The notes under the pieces were generated by a model, which did no database searches, had not been told where the DNA came from, and saw only the letters and a list, made by a program, of their open reading frames with translations. Positions 1 through 7,532 of a stretch of DNA of 11,115 nucleotides are shown one piece after another. The DNA is taken from NCBI GenBank assembly GCA_024636405.1, contig JAGXHC010000165.1, positions 1-11,115 on the forward strand. Direction: 5' to 3'. Position 1 is the stretch's first letter, and every line of letters starts with the position of its first letter. A program made the position numbers and the translations under genes. The stretch is from Sulfitobacter sp. Lineage in GTDB: Bacteria; Pseudomonadota; Alphaproteobacteria; Rhodobacterales; Rhodobacteraceae.

Positions 1-831
1 CAGCCCGACCGCACAGATATCATTACCTTCTCGGGGTCTTTCCACGGCCGCTCCTCCGCTGGCATCGCCGCGGCAGGATCCGAGAAGATGACCAAAGGCT
101 TTGGCCCGTTGCTGCCCGGTTTTGTGCATCTCGAGTTTGGCGATCATGACGCCCTGCGTGCGGCGATTTCGGAGACCACAGCGGCCATCATGGTGGAACC
201 CGTCCAGGGCGAAGGCGGCATCCGCCCGCTGCCCGATGTCTGTCTCAAGGGTCTGCGCGACCTGTGCGATGAACACGGCATTCTGATGATCCTCGACGAG
301 GTGCAATGCGGTGTGGGCCGGACCGGCAAGCTTTTTGCCCATGAATGGGCCGGTGTGGCCCCTGACATCATGATGGTCGCCAAGGGCATTGGCGGGGGTT
401 TCCCCTTGGGTGCCGTGCTGGCCACCGAAGACGCGGCCTCGGCGATGACGGCGGGCAGCCACGGATCGACCTATGGCGGCAACCCGTTGGGCTGTGCCGT
501 TGGTTGCGCGGTGATGGATATCGTCACCGAACCGGCATTCTTGGCAGAGGTGAACCGCAAAGCATCGCTGATGCGCCAGAAGCTCGAAGGGCTTGTGGCC
601 GCGCACGCGGATGTTTTTGAGGAAGTGCGCGGATCGGGGCTGATGCTGGGCCTGAAATGCAAAGCGCCGAACACGGATGTGGTCAGCGCAGGCTATGCAC
701 ATGAAGTCATCACCGTGCCTGCAGCGGATAATGTCGTCCGCCTGCTGCCGCCTCTTACCATCACCGACGCGGAAATCACCGATGCCATCAGCCGCCTGAG
801 CGATGCGGCGGGAAGCCTTGGCACCGCCTGA
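1..831 (+). CDS. argD: Acetylornithine aminotransferase, 5'-truncated by window edge
   Basis: PLP-dependent class-III aminotransferase that makes N-acetylornithine from N-acetylglutamate semialdehyde with glutamate as amino donor (cytosolic arginine biosynthesis; many ArgD also serve lysine synthesis). The frame is open from base 1, giving 276 residues; roughly 115-120 N-terminal residues of a typical ~390-aa ArgD lie outside the window. Visible residues (numbered from the first codon): SGSFHGR at 11-17, the cofactor Asp in LDEVQCGVGRTG at 98-109 (D99), and the Schiff-base Lys in VAKGIGGGFPLGA (K128). It ends with TGA, 72 bp before argF in the same direction, so both probably belong to one arginine operon. 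A close paralogue such as ornithine or succinylornithine aminotransferase cannot be excluded from sequence alone, but the argF neighbour favours ArgD. No frameshift seen. Confidence 0.95.
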   Translation, partial: QPDRTDIITFSGSFHGRSSAGIAAAGSEKMTKGFGPLLPGFVHLEFGDHDALRAAISETTAAIMVEPVQGEGGIRPLPDVCLKGLRDLCDEHGILMILDEVQCGVGRTGKLFAHEWAGVAPDIMMVAKGIGGGFPLGAVLATEDAASAMTAGSHGSTYGGNPLGCAVGCAVMDIVTEPAFLAEVNRKASLMRQKLEGLVAAHADVFEEVRGSGLMLGLKCKAPNTDVVSAGYAHEVITVPAADNVVRLLPPLTITDAEITDAISRLSDAAGSLGTA

Positions 832-860
832 TTCCAATCCTGAATTTCCACAGGGGTTCC

Positions 861-886
861 GGAGGCAGGCAGCCCCGGTGCCTTCC
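861..886 (+). other. Small inverted repeat in argD-argF gap
   Basis: The 72-bp argD-argF spacer contains GGAGGCA (861-867) facing TGCC-T-TCC (879-886), giving a 7-bp stem with one bulged T and an 11-nt loop. No T-run follows. It could be an mRNA processing or stability element within the operon, or chance in GC-rich DNA. No convincing promoter or Arg-rich leader ORF is visible in this spacer. Confidence 0.2.
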
Positions 887-903
887 CAAACAAAGTTACT
901 GAC

Positions 904-1809
904 ATGAAACATTTTCTCGATATCCACCAGACGTCCCCAACTGATCTGCGCAGCATCATCGACAGCGCCAATACGATGAAAGCAGCCCGCGCCGGACGCC
1001 CGCGCGGCGCGCTGGATGATGATCTGCCGCTCAAGGATCACATGGTTGCGCTGATCTTCGAAAAGCCCTCGACCCGGACAAGGGTCAGCTTTGACGTCGG
1101 CGTCCGCCAGATGGGTGGGCAAACCCTTGTGTTGTCGGGGACCGATATGCAGCTTGGGCACGGCGAAACCATCGCCGATACCGCCCGCGTGCTGTCGCGC
1201 TACGTCGATCTGATCATGATCCGCACCTTTGAGGAACAGACCCTGGTTGATATGGCCGAATATGCCACCGTGCCGGTGATCAACGGATTGACCAACCGAA
1301 GCCACCCCTGCCAGATCATGGCGGATATCATGACATTCGAGGAACACAACGGCCCGATCAAAGGCAAGAAAGTTGTCTGGTCCGGTGATGGCAACAATGT
1401 TTTCGCCAGCTTTGCCCATGCGGCAAAACAATTTGACTTCGACCTGACCTTTACCGGACCCCCGCCGCTGGACCCCGAGGCCGCATTGCAGGGCCTTTAC
1501 ACGATTGAGCGCGACCCAGACAAAGCGGTGGCGGGTGCCGATCTGGTGGTTACGGATACCTGGGTCAGCATGCATGACCCGCAATCGGCCCGCGAACGGC
1601 GCCACAACCAGTTGCGCGGATATCAGGTCAACGATGCGCTGATGGCACGGGCGAAACCCGATGCGCTGTTTATGCATTGTTTGCCCGCGCACCGCGAAGA
1701 TGAAGTGTCAAGCAGCGTCATGGATGGACCGCATTCGGTGATCTGGGATGAGGCAGAGAACCGGCTGCACGCGCAAAAGGCCGTGATGCGGTGGTGCCTG
1801 GGCCTGTGA
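904..1809 (+). CDS. argF: Ornithine carbamoyltransferase
   Basis: Transfers the carbamoyl group from carbamoyl phosphate to ornithine to give citrulline; cytosolic step of arginine biosynthesis, normally a homotrimer. 301 aa, close to the usual 300-335. The whole family signature is present: carbamoyl-phosphate loop FEKPSTRTR (STRTR 56-60), HPCQ at 134-137, GDGNNV at 161-166, the ornithine-side DTWVSM at 218-223, and HCLPAHR at 258-264 with the catalytic Cys259. The DxxxSM and HCLP pair separates it from aspartate carbamoyltransferase. The start is ATG 904; no good Shine-Dalgarno precedes it (upstream bases are ACAAAGTTACTGAC), but the protein begins at the usual point for the family. It follows argD by 72 bp, and its TGA overlaps the probable GTG start of the next gene. 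Confidence 0.97.
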   Translation: MKHFLDIHQTSPTDLRSIIDSANTMKAARAGRPRGALDDDLPLKDHMVALIFEKPSTRTRVSFDVGVRQMGGQTLVLSGTDMQLGHGETIADTARVLSRYVDLIMIRTFEEQTLVDMAEYATVPVINGLTNRSHPCQIMADIMTFEEHNGPIKGKKVVWSGDGNNVFASFAHAAKQFDFDLTFTGPPPLDPEAALQGLYTIERDPDKAVAGADLVVTDTWVSMHDPQSARERRHNQLRGYQVNDALMARAKPDALFMHCLPAHREDEVSSSVMDGPHSVIWDEAENRLHAQKAVMRWCLGL

Positions 1810-2825
1810 AAGATGCCGCCGCCCCCGATGCGCTGCGGATTGTGGTGGCAGGGGCAGGGGCCATCGGCTGTTTCACGGGTGGGTTGATGGCCGCCGCAGG
1901 GCGCGGTGTGACCCTGCTGGCACGGCCGCGTATTTGCGATGAACTGCGTGCGCATGGCCTGAGCCTGACGGATTTTGGCGGTATGGCGCTTCGGGTGCAG
2001 GCGGACGATTTGACGCTGGCCACCGATCCCGCCTGTCTGGGACGTGCCGATCTGGTGCTGGTCACTGTAAAATCTGCGGATACCGCAGCGCTGGCCAAAA
2101 CGCTGGCGGCGCATCTGCGCCCGGACGCCGCGGTTGTCAGCCTGCAAAACGGCACCTTGAATGCCGCTCTGCTGGCACGGGCATTGCCAAACAATGATGT
2201 GCGCGCGGGCATGGTGCCGTTTAATGTGGTGCCCATGGGGCAGGGCGGTTTTCACCGCGCCAGCAGCGGCGACATTGTGATCGGCAACGGCCCGGTTGAA
2301 CTTGCGAAGTTGCTCACGGTGCCACATCTGCGGGTTTCCGAAAGCAGCGCGATCACAGCGCTACAGTGGGGCAAGTTTCTGCTCAACCTCAACAACGCGC
2401 TTAATGCGCTGTCCGGGCTGACCCTGCACGAGCAGTTGATGCAGCGTGACTGGCGCCGCCTGATCGCCGACCAGATGGCCGAAGCGCTGCGTGTGCTCAA
2501 CGCCAATGGCATTCGGGCAAAGGGCACCACCGGGGTGCCGGTCTGGCTGATTCCGCATATCCTGCGCCTGCCGACTGCGATCTTCGCGCGAATTGCGGCA
2601 CAAATGCTGATCATTGACCAACAGGCGCGTACATCGATGGCGCATGATCTTGCACAGGGCCGCCCGACAGAGATCGCAGCGCTTCAGGGTGAGGTGATCC
2701 GGTTGGGAAAGGCTGCGTCGCTGCGCACGCCGATATCGCTGCATGTGGCCGATGTCATGGGCTCGGCAGAGGCCGCAGGTGAGGGGCTGCCGGACCTGCC
2801 GGCGCAGGCGCTGCGCCCCGGCTGA
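1806..2825 (+). CDS. panE: 2-dehydropantoate 2-reductase family protein (ketopantoate reductase)
   Basis: Predicted NADPH-dependent reductase of the ApbA/PanE family, which converts ketopantoate to pantoate in vitamin B5/CoA synthesis. About 339 aa. It has an N-terminal Rossmann fold with GAGAIG at 16-21, LVTVKSAD near 85-92 and LQNG at 113-116. A C-terminal helical domain carries the probable catalytic Lys in [16 protein letters not shown] (K190, with Asn four residues later) and [10 protein letters not shown] near 288-296, the position of the conserved Glu. I chose GTG 1806 because it forms a 4-base GTGA overlap with the argF stop and begins just before the Rossmann strand. GTG 1791, with AAGG about 10 nt upstream, is the alternative and would add five residues. 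The family contains many paralogues, so the substrate is uncertain: the fold is sure, the pathway less so. Translational coupling to argF is likely from the overlap. Confidence 0.85.
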   Translation: MKDAAAPDALRIVVAGAGAIGCFTGGLMAAAGRGVTLLARPRICDELRAHGLSLTDFGGMALRVQADDLTLATDPACLGRADLVLVTVKSADTAALAKTLAAHLRPDAAVVSLQNGTLNAALLARALPNNDVRAGMVPFNVVPMGQGGFHRASSGDIVIGNGPVELAKLLTVPHLRVSESSAITALQWGKFLLNLNNALNALSGLTLHEQLMQRDWRRLIADQMAEALRVLNANGIRAKGTTGVPVWLIPHILRLPTAIFARIAAQMLIIDQQARTSMAHDLAQGRPTEIAALQGEVIRLGKAASLRTPISLHVADVMGSAEAAGEGLPDLPAQALRPG

Positions 2826-2843
2826 ACCCCCGCGCGCGGCGCC

Positions 2844-2861
2844 ATTTCCTTGCAAGGGAAT
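2844..2861 (+). terminator. Inverted repeat after panE (weak terminator candidate)
   Basis: ATTTCCT and GGGAAT-side bases form an imperfect palindrome around TTGCAA; as + strand RNA it folds into about 7 bp (one U-G wobble) with a UGCA loop, 19 nt after the panE stop. No T-run follows, so termination strength is doubtful. Confidence 0.3.
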
Positions 2862-2866
2862 GATCC

Positions 2867-2886
2867 AAAACGCTTGCAAGCGCTTT
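2867..2886 (-). terminator. Probable rho-independent terminator of the phosphate transporter gene
   Basis: On the minus strand the arms AAAGCGCT and AGCGTTTT form an 8-bp stem (one G-U wobble) closed by a TGCA loop, ending in TTTT, beginning 5 nt after the transporter stop codon. The core CGCTTGCAAGCG (2871-2882) is a perfect palindrome. On the plus strand the stem has an A/C mismatch, so it works better for the minus-strand gene. Confidence 0.5.
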
Positions 2887-2891
2887 GTGGG

Positions 2892-4373
2892 TCACGGTGC
2901 CAGCGCGTTCAGTCCCAGAAATACAACGGCTGACATGGCGGCCGCTGCGGGCACGGTGATCACCCAAGCCGCGACGATGGTCATGAAATGCGACCGCCGC
3001 ACCAGCTTGCGCCGCCGCCGTTCTTCCGGGGCGATCTGTTTGACCGTGCCCACCGCGACGCCGGGCGAACGCAACCGCCGCTCCATGTGCCATTCGCGGT
3101 AGAAGCCAACGCCGAACACGCCGCCCACTGCGATATGGGTGGAACTGACCGGCAGGCCCAGCCAACTGGCCACGATCACCGTGATCGCCGCCGACAGCGC
3201 CACGCAATAGGCGCGCATCGGATTGAGCTTTGTGATCTGGCTGCCGACCATGCGGATCAGTTTCGGGCCAAACAGAAACAGGCCAAAAGAAATCCCGAAG
3301 GCGCCGATGATCATCACCCAAGTCGGAATCGCCACCTTGTCCTCAAAGCTGCCGAATTCCGTCGCATGCACGATTGCCGCCAGCGGCCCGACCGCATTTG
3401 CCACATCATTGGCGCCGTGGGCAAAGCTTAGAAGGGCCGCCGAAAACACCAGTGGCAGGCGAAACAGCACCTTCACTGATTTGTTCCGGTTTTCCATGCC
3501 GACCGATGCGCGCCGGATCAGTGGCGCAGAGATCGCATAGGTCGCAATCCCCACCACGGCCCCGATGATCAGCGCCATGGGCATGTCGATGTCGATGATT
3601 TTCTTCAGCCCCTTGAGCGCCAGATAAACGGCAAAGACCCCCGCCATGATTGCCACCAGCACCGGCACCCACGTGCGCGCCGCTGCGATTTTATCGTCGC
3701 GGTACAGGATGCGCGCCTTGATAAATGCCAGGAACATGGCCGCCACTGCGCCACCCAATACCGGAGAGATCACCCAGCTGGCCGCAATCATGCCCATTGA
3801 GGGCCAGTTCACCGCCGTCAGCCCCGCCGCCGCGATGCCCGCACCCATGACACCGCCCACAACCGAATGGGTGGTGGATACAGGCGCACCGACCCAGGTG
3901 GCCAGATTGACCCAAAGCGCCGATGAAATCAGCGCGGCCATCATCGCCCAGATAAAAACCCGTGTGTCTGCAATGCTTGCCGGATCAATGATGCCTTTAG
4001 AGATGGTCGACACCACGTCGCCGCCCGCCAGCAGCGCACCGGCACTTTCACAGATTGCAGCAATGGCCATGGCCCCGCCCATGGTCAGCGCATTTGCACC
4101 CACCGCTGGCCCCATGTTGTTTGCTACATCGTTGGCGCCAATGTTCACTGCCATGTAGGCGCCAAAAACCGCGGCAGCGACGACGACAAAGCTGACCGGG
4201 GTCTGGCCCAGAAACACAGCTGCCACAATCCCGGCGACCACGATAAACGCAAGCGCAATGCCCGGTGCCACCATCGGCCGCGAGACATAGGCGGTGGCCA
4301 GTTCGACCTGCGATATGCGGTTAAGATCGGTGTCCAGTGTCTTCCACTGGCTGCCCTGCGGTTTCTTGCTCAT
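2892..4373 (-). CDS. pit: Inorganic phosphate transporter, PiT family
   Basis: Low-affinity secondary phosphate (metal-phosphate/H+ symport type) transporter of the inner membrane. 493 aa, near the ~499 aa of E. coli PitA. The internal duplication typical of PiT is clear: GANDVANNMGP at 79-89 with PVSTTH at 164-169 in the first half, and GANDVANAVGP at 320-330 with PVSSTH at 408-413 in the second. Long hydrophobic stretches span much of the protein, with a basic soluble segment near residues 425-462 before the last hydrophobic segment (about 464-488). The ATG at 4373 is preceded by GGGGAGAG at a suitable distance, supporting the start. It lies 121 bp downstream of the Nudix gene on the same strand and converges on panE. 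The DUF47/PhoU-like partner often found beside pit genes is absent here. No Pho box recognised. Confidence 0.95.
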   Translation of the reverse strand: MSKKPQGSQWKTLDTDLNRISQVELATAYVSRPMVAPGIALAFIVVAGIVAAVFLGQTPVSFVVVAAAVFGAYMAVNIGANDVANNMGPAVGANALTMGGAMAIAAICESAGALLAGGDVVSTISKGIIDPASIADTRVFIWAMMAALISSALWVNLATWVGAPVSTTHSVVGGVMGAGIAAAGLTAVNWPSMGMIAASWVISPVLGGAVAAMFLAFIKARILYRDDKIAAARTWVPVLVAIMAGVFAVYLALKGLKKIIDIDMPMALIIGAVVGIATYAISAPLIRRASVGMENRNKSVKVLFRLPLVFSAALLSFAHGANDVANAVGPLAAIVHATEFGSFEDKVAIPTWVMIIGAFGISFGLFLFGPKLIRMVGSQITKLNPMRAYCVALSAAITVIVASWLGLPVSSTHIAVGGVFGVGFYREWHMERRLRSPGVAVGTVKQIAPEERRRRKLVRRSHFMTIVAAWVITVPAAAAMSAVVFLGLNALAP

Positions 4374-4428
4374 ACGGTACGGCTCTCCCCGGACTGGCGC
4401 TGGTGCGTTGCGGGGTGGGTCGCATACC

Positions 4429-4442
4429 GCGCCTATCGGCGC
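4429..4442. repeat. Short inverted repeat between Nudix and pit genes
   Basis: GCGCC and GGCGC flank a 4-nt TATC loop, a perfect 5-bp stem located 56-69 bp upstream of the transporter ATG. It lacks a T-run on either strand, so it is not a clear terminator; role unknown. Confidence 0.25.
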
Positions 4443-4464
4443 AAGCGCGCTGTTGCAGGGGGTT

Positions 4465-4481
4465 CACGTTTTTTGCACGTG
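4465..4481. repeat. Inverted repeat CACGT-N7-ACGTG upstream of pit
   Basis: CACGT (4465-4469) and ACGTG (4477-4481) flank a T-rich 7-bp loop, about 100 bp upstream of the transporter start and just beyond the Nudix stop. It could be a dyad operator or part of a processed hairpin; on the minus strand the loop is A-rich, so it is not a standard terminator. No known regulator matches with confidence. Confidence 0.25.
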
Positions 4482-4494
4482 GTGCCCTGACCCT

Positions 4495-4953
4495 TCAGAG
4501 TGCGCGCAGGATCGCCTTGAGTTCCGGCTCCTGCACCAGATCGGCGGCATCTGCCGGTGGGAACCATGCTCGTTTGCGCACGTCTGAATCGGGGTAGTCC
4601 GCGCTTGTTTCAACCACCTTGGTCAAATAGATCTGCGCCTCCACCGGGACCGTAAGACCCTCGCCCAAACCTTTGTCGTAGCTGTAAAATCCAATGGCGT
4701 CTGAATGAATTTCCGCCGTCAGCACGCCGGCTTCTTCCCAGGCTTCCTGCAAGGCGGCGCCGGGGCCGTCCAGCCCGTCGATCGGCCAGCCCTTGGGCAC
4801 GATCCAGCGACCGGTGTCACGGCTGGTGATCAGCAGCACGGATTTGCCAAGGTCGGTGTTGCGGTAACACAGCGCCGCAACCTGAACCCGTTTGGGGCGC
4901 TGCAACAGGGGCAGGAACATGTCCGCCCAGGCGCGTTTGAACACATGCATCAT
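4495..4953 (-). CDS. NUDIX hydrolase, DIPP-like subfamily
   Basis: 152-aa cytosolic Nudix hydrolase predicted to cleave a nucleoside-diphosphate-linked or diphosphoinositol-like substrate; the exact substrate is unknown. The Nudix box runs G55 to V77 within PKGWPIDGLDGPGAALQEAW and the following EEAGV. The metal-binding Glu70, Glu73 and Glu74 are kept, while two consensus positions differ: the first Glu of GX5E is Leu61 and the Arg of REUXEE is Gln69. The PKGWP context and LLITSRDTGRW upstream match, from memory, an alphaproteobacterial group resembling eukaryotic diphosphoinositol polyphosphate phosphohydrolases, where such changes occur, so it is probably active. The ATG at 4953 follows GAGG with 9-nt spacing; a second ATG at 4950 is possible. 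It is divergent from gnd and first in a possible two-gene unit with pit. Confidence 0.9.
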   Translation of the reverse strand: MMHVFKRAWADMFLPLLQRPKRVQVAALCYRNTDLGKSVLLITSRDTGRWIVPKGWPIDGLDGPGAALQEAWEEAGVLTAEIHSDAIGFYSYDKGLGEGLTVPVEAQIYLTKVVETSADYPDSDVRKRAWFPPADAADLVQEPELKAILRAL

Positions 4954-4998
4954 GAATTATTACCTCACCTCGGGATCGTTTTTTGACTATTAGACATT

Positions 4999-5027
4999 TC
5001 AATACCCCATTTATTGCAAGAATTCAA
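4999..5027 (-). promoter_or_regulatory. Candidate sigma70 promoter for the Nudix gene
   Basis: Reading the minus strand, TTGAAT (complement of 5022-5027) and TATTGA (complement of 4999-5004) are separated by exactly 17 bp, inside a distinctly AT-rich patch (about 4978-5030) of an otherwise GC-rich region, 46 bp or more before the Nudix ATG. No comparably good plus-strand promoter for gnd was found in this 148-bp divergent gap. Confidence 0.35.
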
Positions 5028-5101
5028 ATCCTTGGCGGGCACTTGCGCGCGATTGCGCTGCGTATCACAGTGCGGGTCAGGACAATTGCACCGGGGGCGA
5101 C

Positions 5102-6526
5102 ATGGCAAACGACACGAGCGGAGCAGATATCGGGGTTTACGGGCTGGGCACCATGGGATCGGCGCTGGCGCTCAATTTTGCCGATCACGGCTTTGATGTG
5201 GCTGTCTGCAACCGCGAGGCCGACTGGATCGCGCCTTTCCTAAGAGAAGCCGGTCCGCTGGCCCAGCGGCTGACGGGGACAGACACGCTGGAAAGCTTCG
5301 TCGCGGCCATCGCGACGCCGCGCAACATCTTGTTCATGATCCCCTCCGGCGCGCCAATGGATGCGATGATTGATCAGATCACGCCGCTGCTGGACGCGGG
5401 CGACACGATCATCGACGGCGGCAACGCCAATTTCAACGACACCCGCCGCCGCTCCGCAGCGCTTGAGGGCACCGGGCTGCATTTTGTCGGTATGGGCGTT
5501 TCCGGCGGAGAAGAAGGCGCGCGCCACGGCCCGTCCATGATGGTCGGCGGCACTGATCACAGTTGGCAGCACCTGCGCCCGATGGTCGAAGCGATTGCCG
5601 CGCGCTTTGACGGCGACCCGTGCGTTGCCCACCTCGGCCCGGACGGGGCGGGGCATTTTGTCAAAACGGTGCACAATGGCATCGAATACGCGGACATGCA
5701 GATAATCGCGGAAATATATGGCCTGCTGCGGGATGCGGGCGGGCGCGAGGCAAGCGACATCGGGGCGCTTTTTGCAAGTTGGCAGAGTGGCCCGCTGAGT
5801 TCCTACTTGATCGAGGTTTCGGCAGCGGCGCTGATGGCGATCGACGCAAAAACCGGCGCGCCGATGGTGGATGTGATCCTTGATCAGGCGGGGCAGAAGG
5901 GCACCGGACGCTGGACCTTGATCGAAGCGTTGAAAATGGGGCAATCGGCCAGCACCGTCGAGGCCGCCGTGGGTGCGCGTGGCTGGTCGAGCGAAAAGGA
6001 CACCCGTGTGATGGCCGAACCGCTGTTGCCGGAGGCCCTGCTGGACGGCGACCTGCCGGGGGATGCGGATCTGGAAATGGGACTGCTGGCCGGTCGGATC
6101 CTGGCCCACGCACAGGGCTTTCGCATCCTGCACGCGGCCAGCGCCGAATTTGACTGGCCGCTCGACATGGCGCGCATCTCGGAGATCTGGCGCGCAGGTT
6201 GCATCATCCGCTCAGCGCTGCTGGACGAATTCGCCGCCGCGTTTCGCAGCGAACTTCCGGCTGATCATCTGATCCTTGCCCCTGCCGTGCGTGCGCGTCT
6301 GAATGATAGCATCGGTAGCCTGCGCCGGGTGGTGGTGGCTGCGGCGGCACTGGGCGTCGCGGTGCCCGCGCTGTCTGCGGCGCTGGCTTGGTATGATACC
6401 ATGCGCCGTGCGCGCGGCACCGCCAACCTGATCCAGGCGCAACGCGATTTCTTTGGCGCGCATGGATTTGAGCGGCTGGACATGGCAGGCAAGTTTCACG
6501 GCGACTGGAAAGATCTGGAGCCGTAG
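5102..6526 (+). CDS. gnd: 6-phosphogluconate dehydrogenase, decarboxylating (NADP+)
   Basis: Oxidatively decarboxylates 6-phosphogluconate to ribulose 5-phosphate, producing NADPH in the cytosolic oxidative pentose phosphate pathway. 474 aa, the usual long dimeric form (about 470-480). The Rossmann domain shows GLGTMG at 14-19 followed by N37-R38 at the NADP-specific position, then GGNANF at 106-111. The substrate site has SGGEEGARHGPSMM at 134-147 and HFVKTVHNGIEYADMQ, with catalytic Lys188 and Glu195. Further motifs are GTGRWT at 267-272 and a C-terminal tail ANLIQAQRDFFGAHGFER at 441-458, whose Arg448 and His454 reach the partner subunit's active site in known structures. ATG 5102 has a G-rich stretch (GGGGGCG) just upstream as a weak RBS. 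No glucose-6-phosphate dehydrogenase or 6-phosphogluconolactonase gene is nearby. Confidence 0.97.
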   Translation: MANDTSGADIGVYGLGTMGSALALNFADHGFDVAVCNREADWIAPFLREAGPLAQRLTGTDTLESFVAAIATPRNILFMIPSGAPMDAMIDQITPLLDAGDTIIDGGNANFNDTRRRSAALEGTGLHFVGMGVSGGEEGARHGPSMMVGGTDHSWQHLRPMVEAIAARFDGDPCVAHLGPDGAGHFVKTVHNGIEYADMQIIAEIYGLLRDAGGREASDIGALFASWQSGPLSSYLIEVSAAALMAIDAKTGAPMVDVILDQAGQKGTGRWTLIEALKMGQSASTVEAAVGARGWSSEKDTRVMAEPLLPEALLDGDLPGDADLEMGLLAGRILAHAQGFRILHAASAEFDWPLDMARISEIWRAGCIIRSALLDEFAAAFRSELPADHLILAPAVRARLNDSIGSLRRVVVAAAALGVAVPALSAALAWYDTMRRARGTANLIQAQRDFFGAHGFERLDMAGKFHGDWKDLEP

Positions 6527-6563
6527 ATGCGGGTGCCGCTGCAAGGCATTTCATAGATGTGGT

Positions 6564-6628
6564 GGACGGGGTCGAAATTTGACCGGAGCCGTCCGGGTGC
6601 AAGCGCGGGGCGGCAAGCCCTGTGCACC
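6564..6628. terminator. Two stem-loops in the gnd-truA convergent gap
   Basis: The 131-bp convergent gap contains two hairpins. One has GGAC (6564-6567) and GTCC (6591-6594) enclosing GGTC-GAAATTT-GACC. The other has GGTGCA (6596-6601) and TGCACC (6623-6628) enclosing GGGC-GGCAA-GCCC. Neither is followed by a convincing T-run. They probably help end transcription from both sides, but this is weakly supported. No gene fits in the gap. Confidence 0.3.
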
Positions 6629-6657
6629 TCTTGATCAGGATACCGCGCTGGCCACCG

Positions 6658-7428
6658 TCAGCCCGCGAATGGATCAACCGGATAGCTAACCTCTGCGAGG
6701 TATAATCCGTACGGCGGGCAGACCGGGCCGCAGGCGGCGCGGTCACGCGCGTCCAGTGCGTGGGCCAAATCGTCAGGCGTCCAGGACCCGGTGCCGACCC
6801 GTTCGAGCGAGCCCACAAAGCTGCGCACCTGATTGTGCAGGAACGACCGGGCGCGCACGTCAAAATGCACTTCCGTGCCGCCGATTGTCTCGACCTCAGC
6901 AATGCTCAGATGGTCAAGTGTCTTTACCGGGCTTTCCGCCTGACAAATGGTAGAGCGAAATGTCGTGAAATCATGGCGTCCGATCAGAAGGTCCGCGGCG
7001 GTCTGCATTGCGTCGATATCCAACGGCCGCTTGACCTGCCAGACCAGCCCGGCCTGATGTGTCGCAGGGGCGCGGCGGCACAGGATGCGAAAATGGTAGC
7101 GGCGTTGTTTCGCATTGAATCGCGCGTGAAAGTCATCGGCCACGCGGGCGCAGTCGATCACTGCGACGGGCATTGGTTTGAGGTGATAATTGATCGCCTC
7201 AGACAGTTTGAAGGCATCCCAGTCGCGCGCCAGATCGCAGTGCGCCACCTGCGCAAAGGCATGCACGCCTGCGTCCGTGCGCCCGGCGGCGGCAATCTTG
7301 TGTGTGCGCGGCTCAAGCTTTGCCAGCGCGGATTCGATTGCGCCCTGCACGGACACATTATCGGTCTGGCGTTGCCAGCCGACGAAGGGCGCACCGTGGT
7401 ATTCGATTTTCAGGGCAAAGCGCGGCAT
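6658..7428 (-). CDS. truA: tRNA pseudouridine(38-40) synthase TruA
   Basis: Isomerises uridines 38, 39 and 40 in the anticodon arm of many tRNAs to pseudouridine; cytosolic homodimer without cofactor. 256 aa, normal length. The N-terminus [21 protein letters not shown] is typical, the catalytic Asp lies in [14 protein letters not shown] (D52), and the C-terminal half carries [14 protein letters not shown]. This fixes the ATG at 7428, and the upstream in-frame sequence reaches a TAG without another ATG or GTG start. No Shine-Dalgarno is visible; instead an 8-bp GC-only stem ends directly at the start codon (see separate entry). The gene stands alone: convergent with gnd and divergent from ycjX. 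In many alphaproteobacteria truA follows fmt/def, but not here. Confidence 0.97.
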   Translation of the reverse strand: MPRFALKIEYHGAPFVGWQRQTDNVSVQGAIESALAKLEPRTHKIAAAGRTDAGVHAFAQVAHCDLARDWDAFKLSEAINYHLKPMPVAVIDCARVADDFHARFNAKQRRYHFRILCRRAPATHQAGLVWQVKRPLDIDAMQTAADLLIGRHDFTTFRSTICQAESPVKTLDHLSIAEVETIGGTEVHFDVRARSFLHNQVRSFVGSLERVGTGSWTPDDLAHALDARDRAACGPVCPPYGLYLAEVSYPVDPFAG

Positions 7429-7451
7429 GGCGCGCGTGTAGCCCGCGCGCC
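7429..7451 (-). promoter_or_regulatory. GC-rich hairpin abutting the truA start codon
   Basis: GGCGCGCG (7429-7436) and CGCGCGCC (7444-7451) are perfectly complementary with a 7-nt loop. In truA mRNA the 3' arm of this 8-bp all-GC stem ends directly before AUG, exactly where a ribosome binding site should be. It would hinder initiation unless opened or unless transcription starts downstream of the 5' arm. The inverted repeat is seen directly; the regulatory role is inferred. Confidence 0.4.
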
Positions 7452-7532
7452 CGCTTCTGGCAATCCCCGGCCTGCAGACCTATGTTGCAGCAAAGGCAAC
7501 CTGAGGCGGGTACGAGTTTGGGACTGATTGGA

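Noticed and set aside
2874..2887. TTGCAAGCGCTTTG, resembling LacI-family operators with a central CG
   Set aside because: Lies between the 3' ends of two convergent genes, where an operator has no promoter to act on; the terminator reading is simpler.
4983..4988. TTGACT as a plus-strand -35 box for gnd
   Set aside because: No acceptable -10 hexamer at 15-19 bp spacing, so a promoter could not be supported.
4983..5243. Plus-strand small ORF in the Nudix-gnd divergent gap
   Set aside because: Starts on a TTG, has no RBS, runs out of frame into gnd and shows no domain.
5240..6133. Minus-strand open frame (297 codons) opposite gnd
   Set aside because: Antisense shadow; composition is Arg/His/Gln-rich and gnd is certain on the other strand.
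7302..7532. Upstream extension of ycjX over the truA 5' end
   Set aside because: Overlaps truA antisense; translation is Arg/Ala-rich and unlike the family N-terminus. Only the last few codons (from TTG 7518) remain possible.
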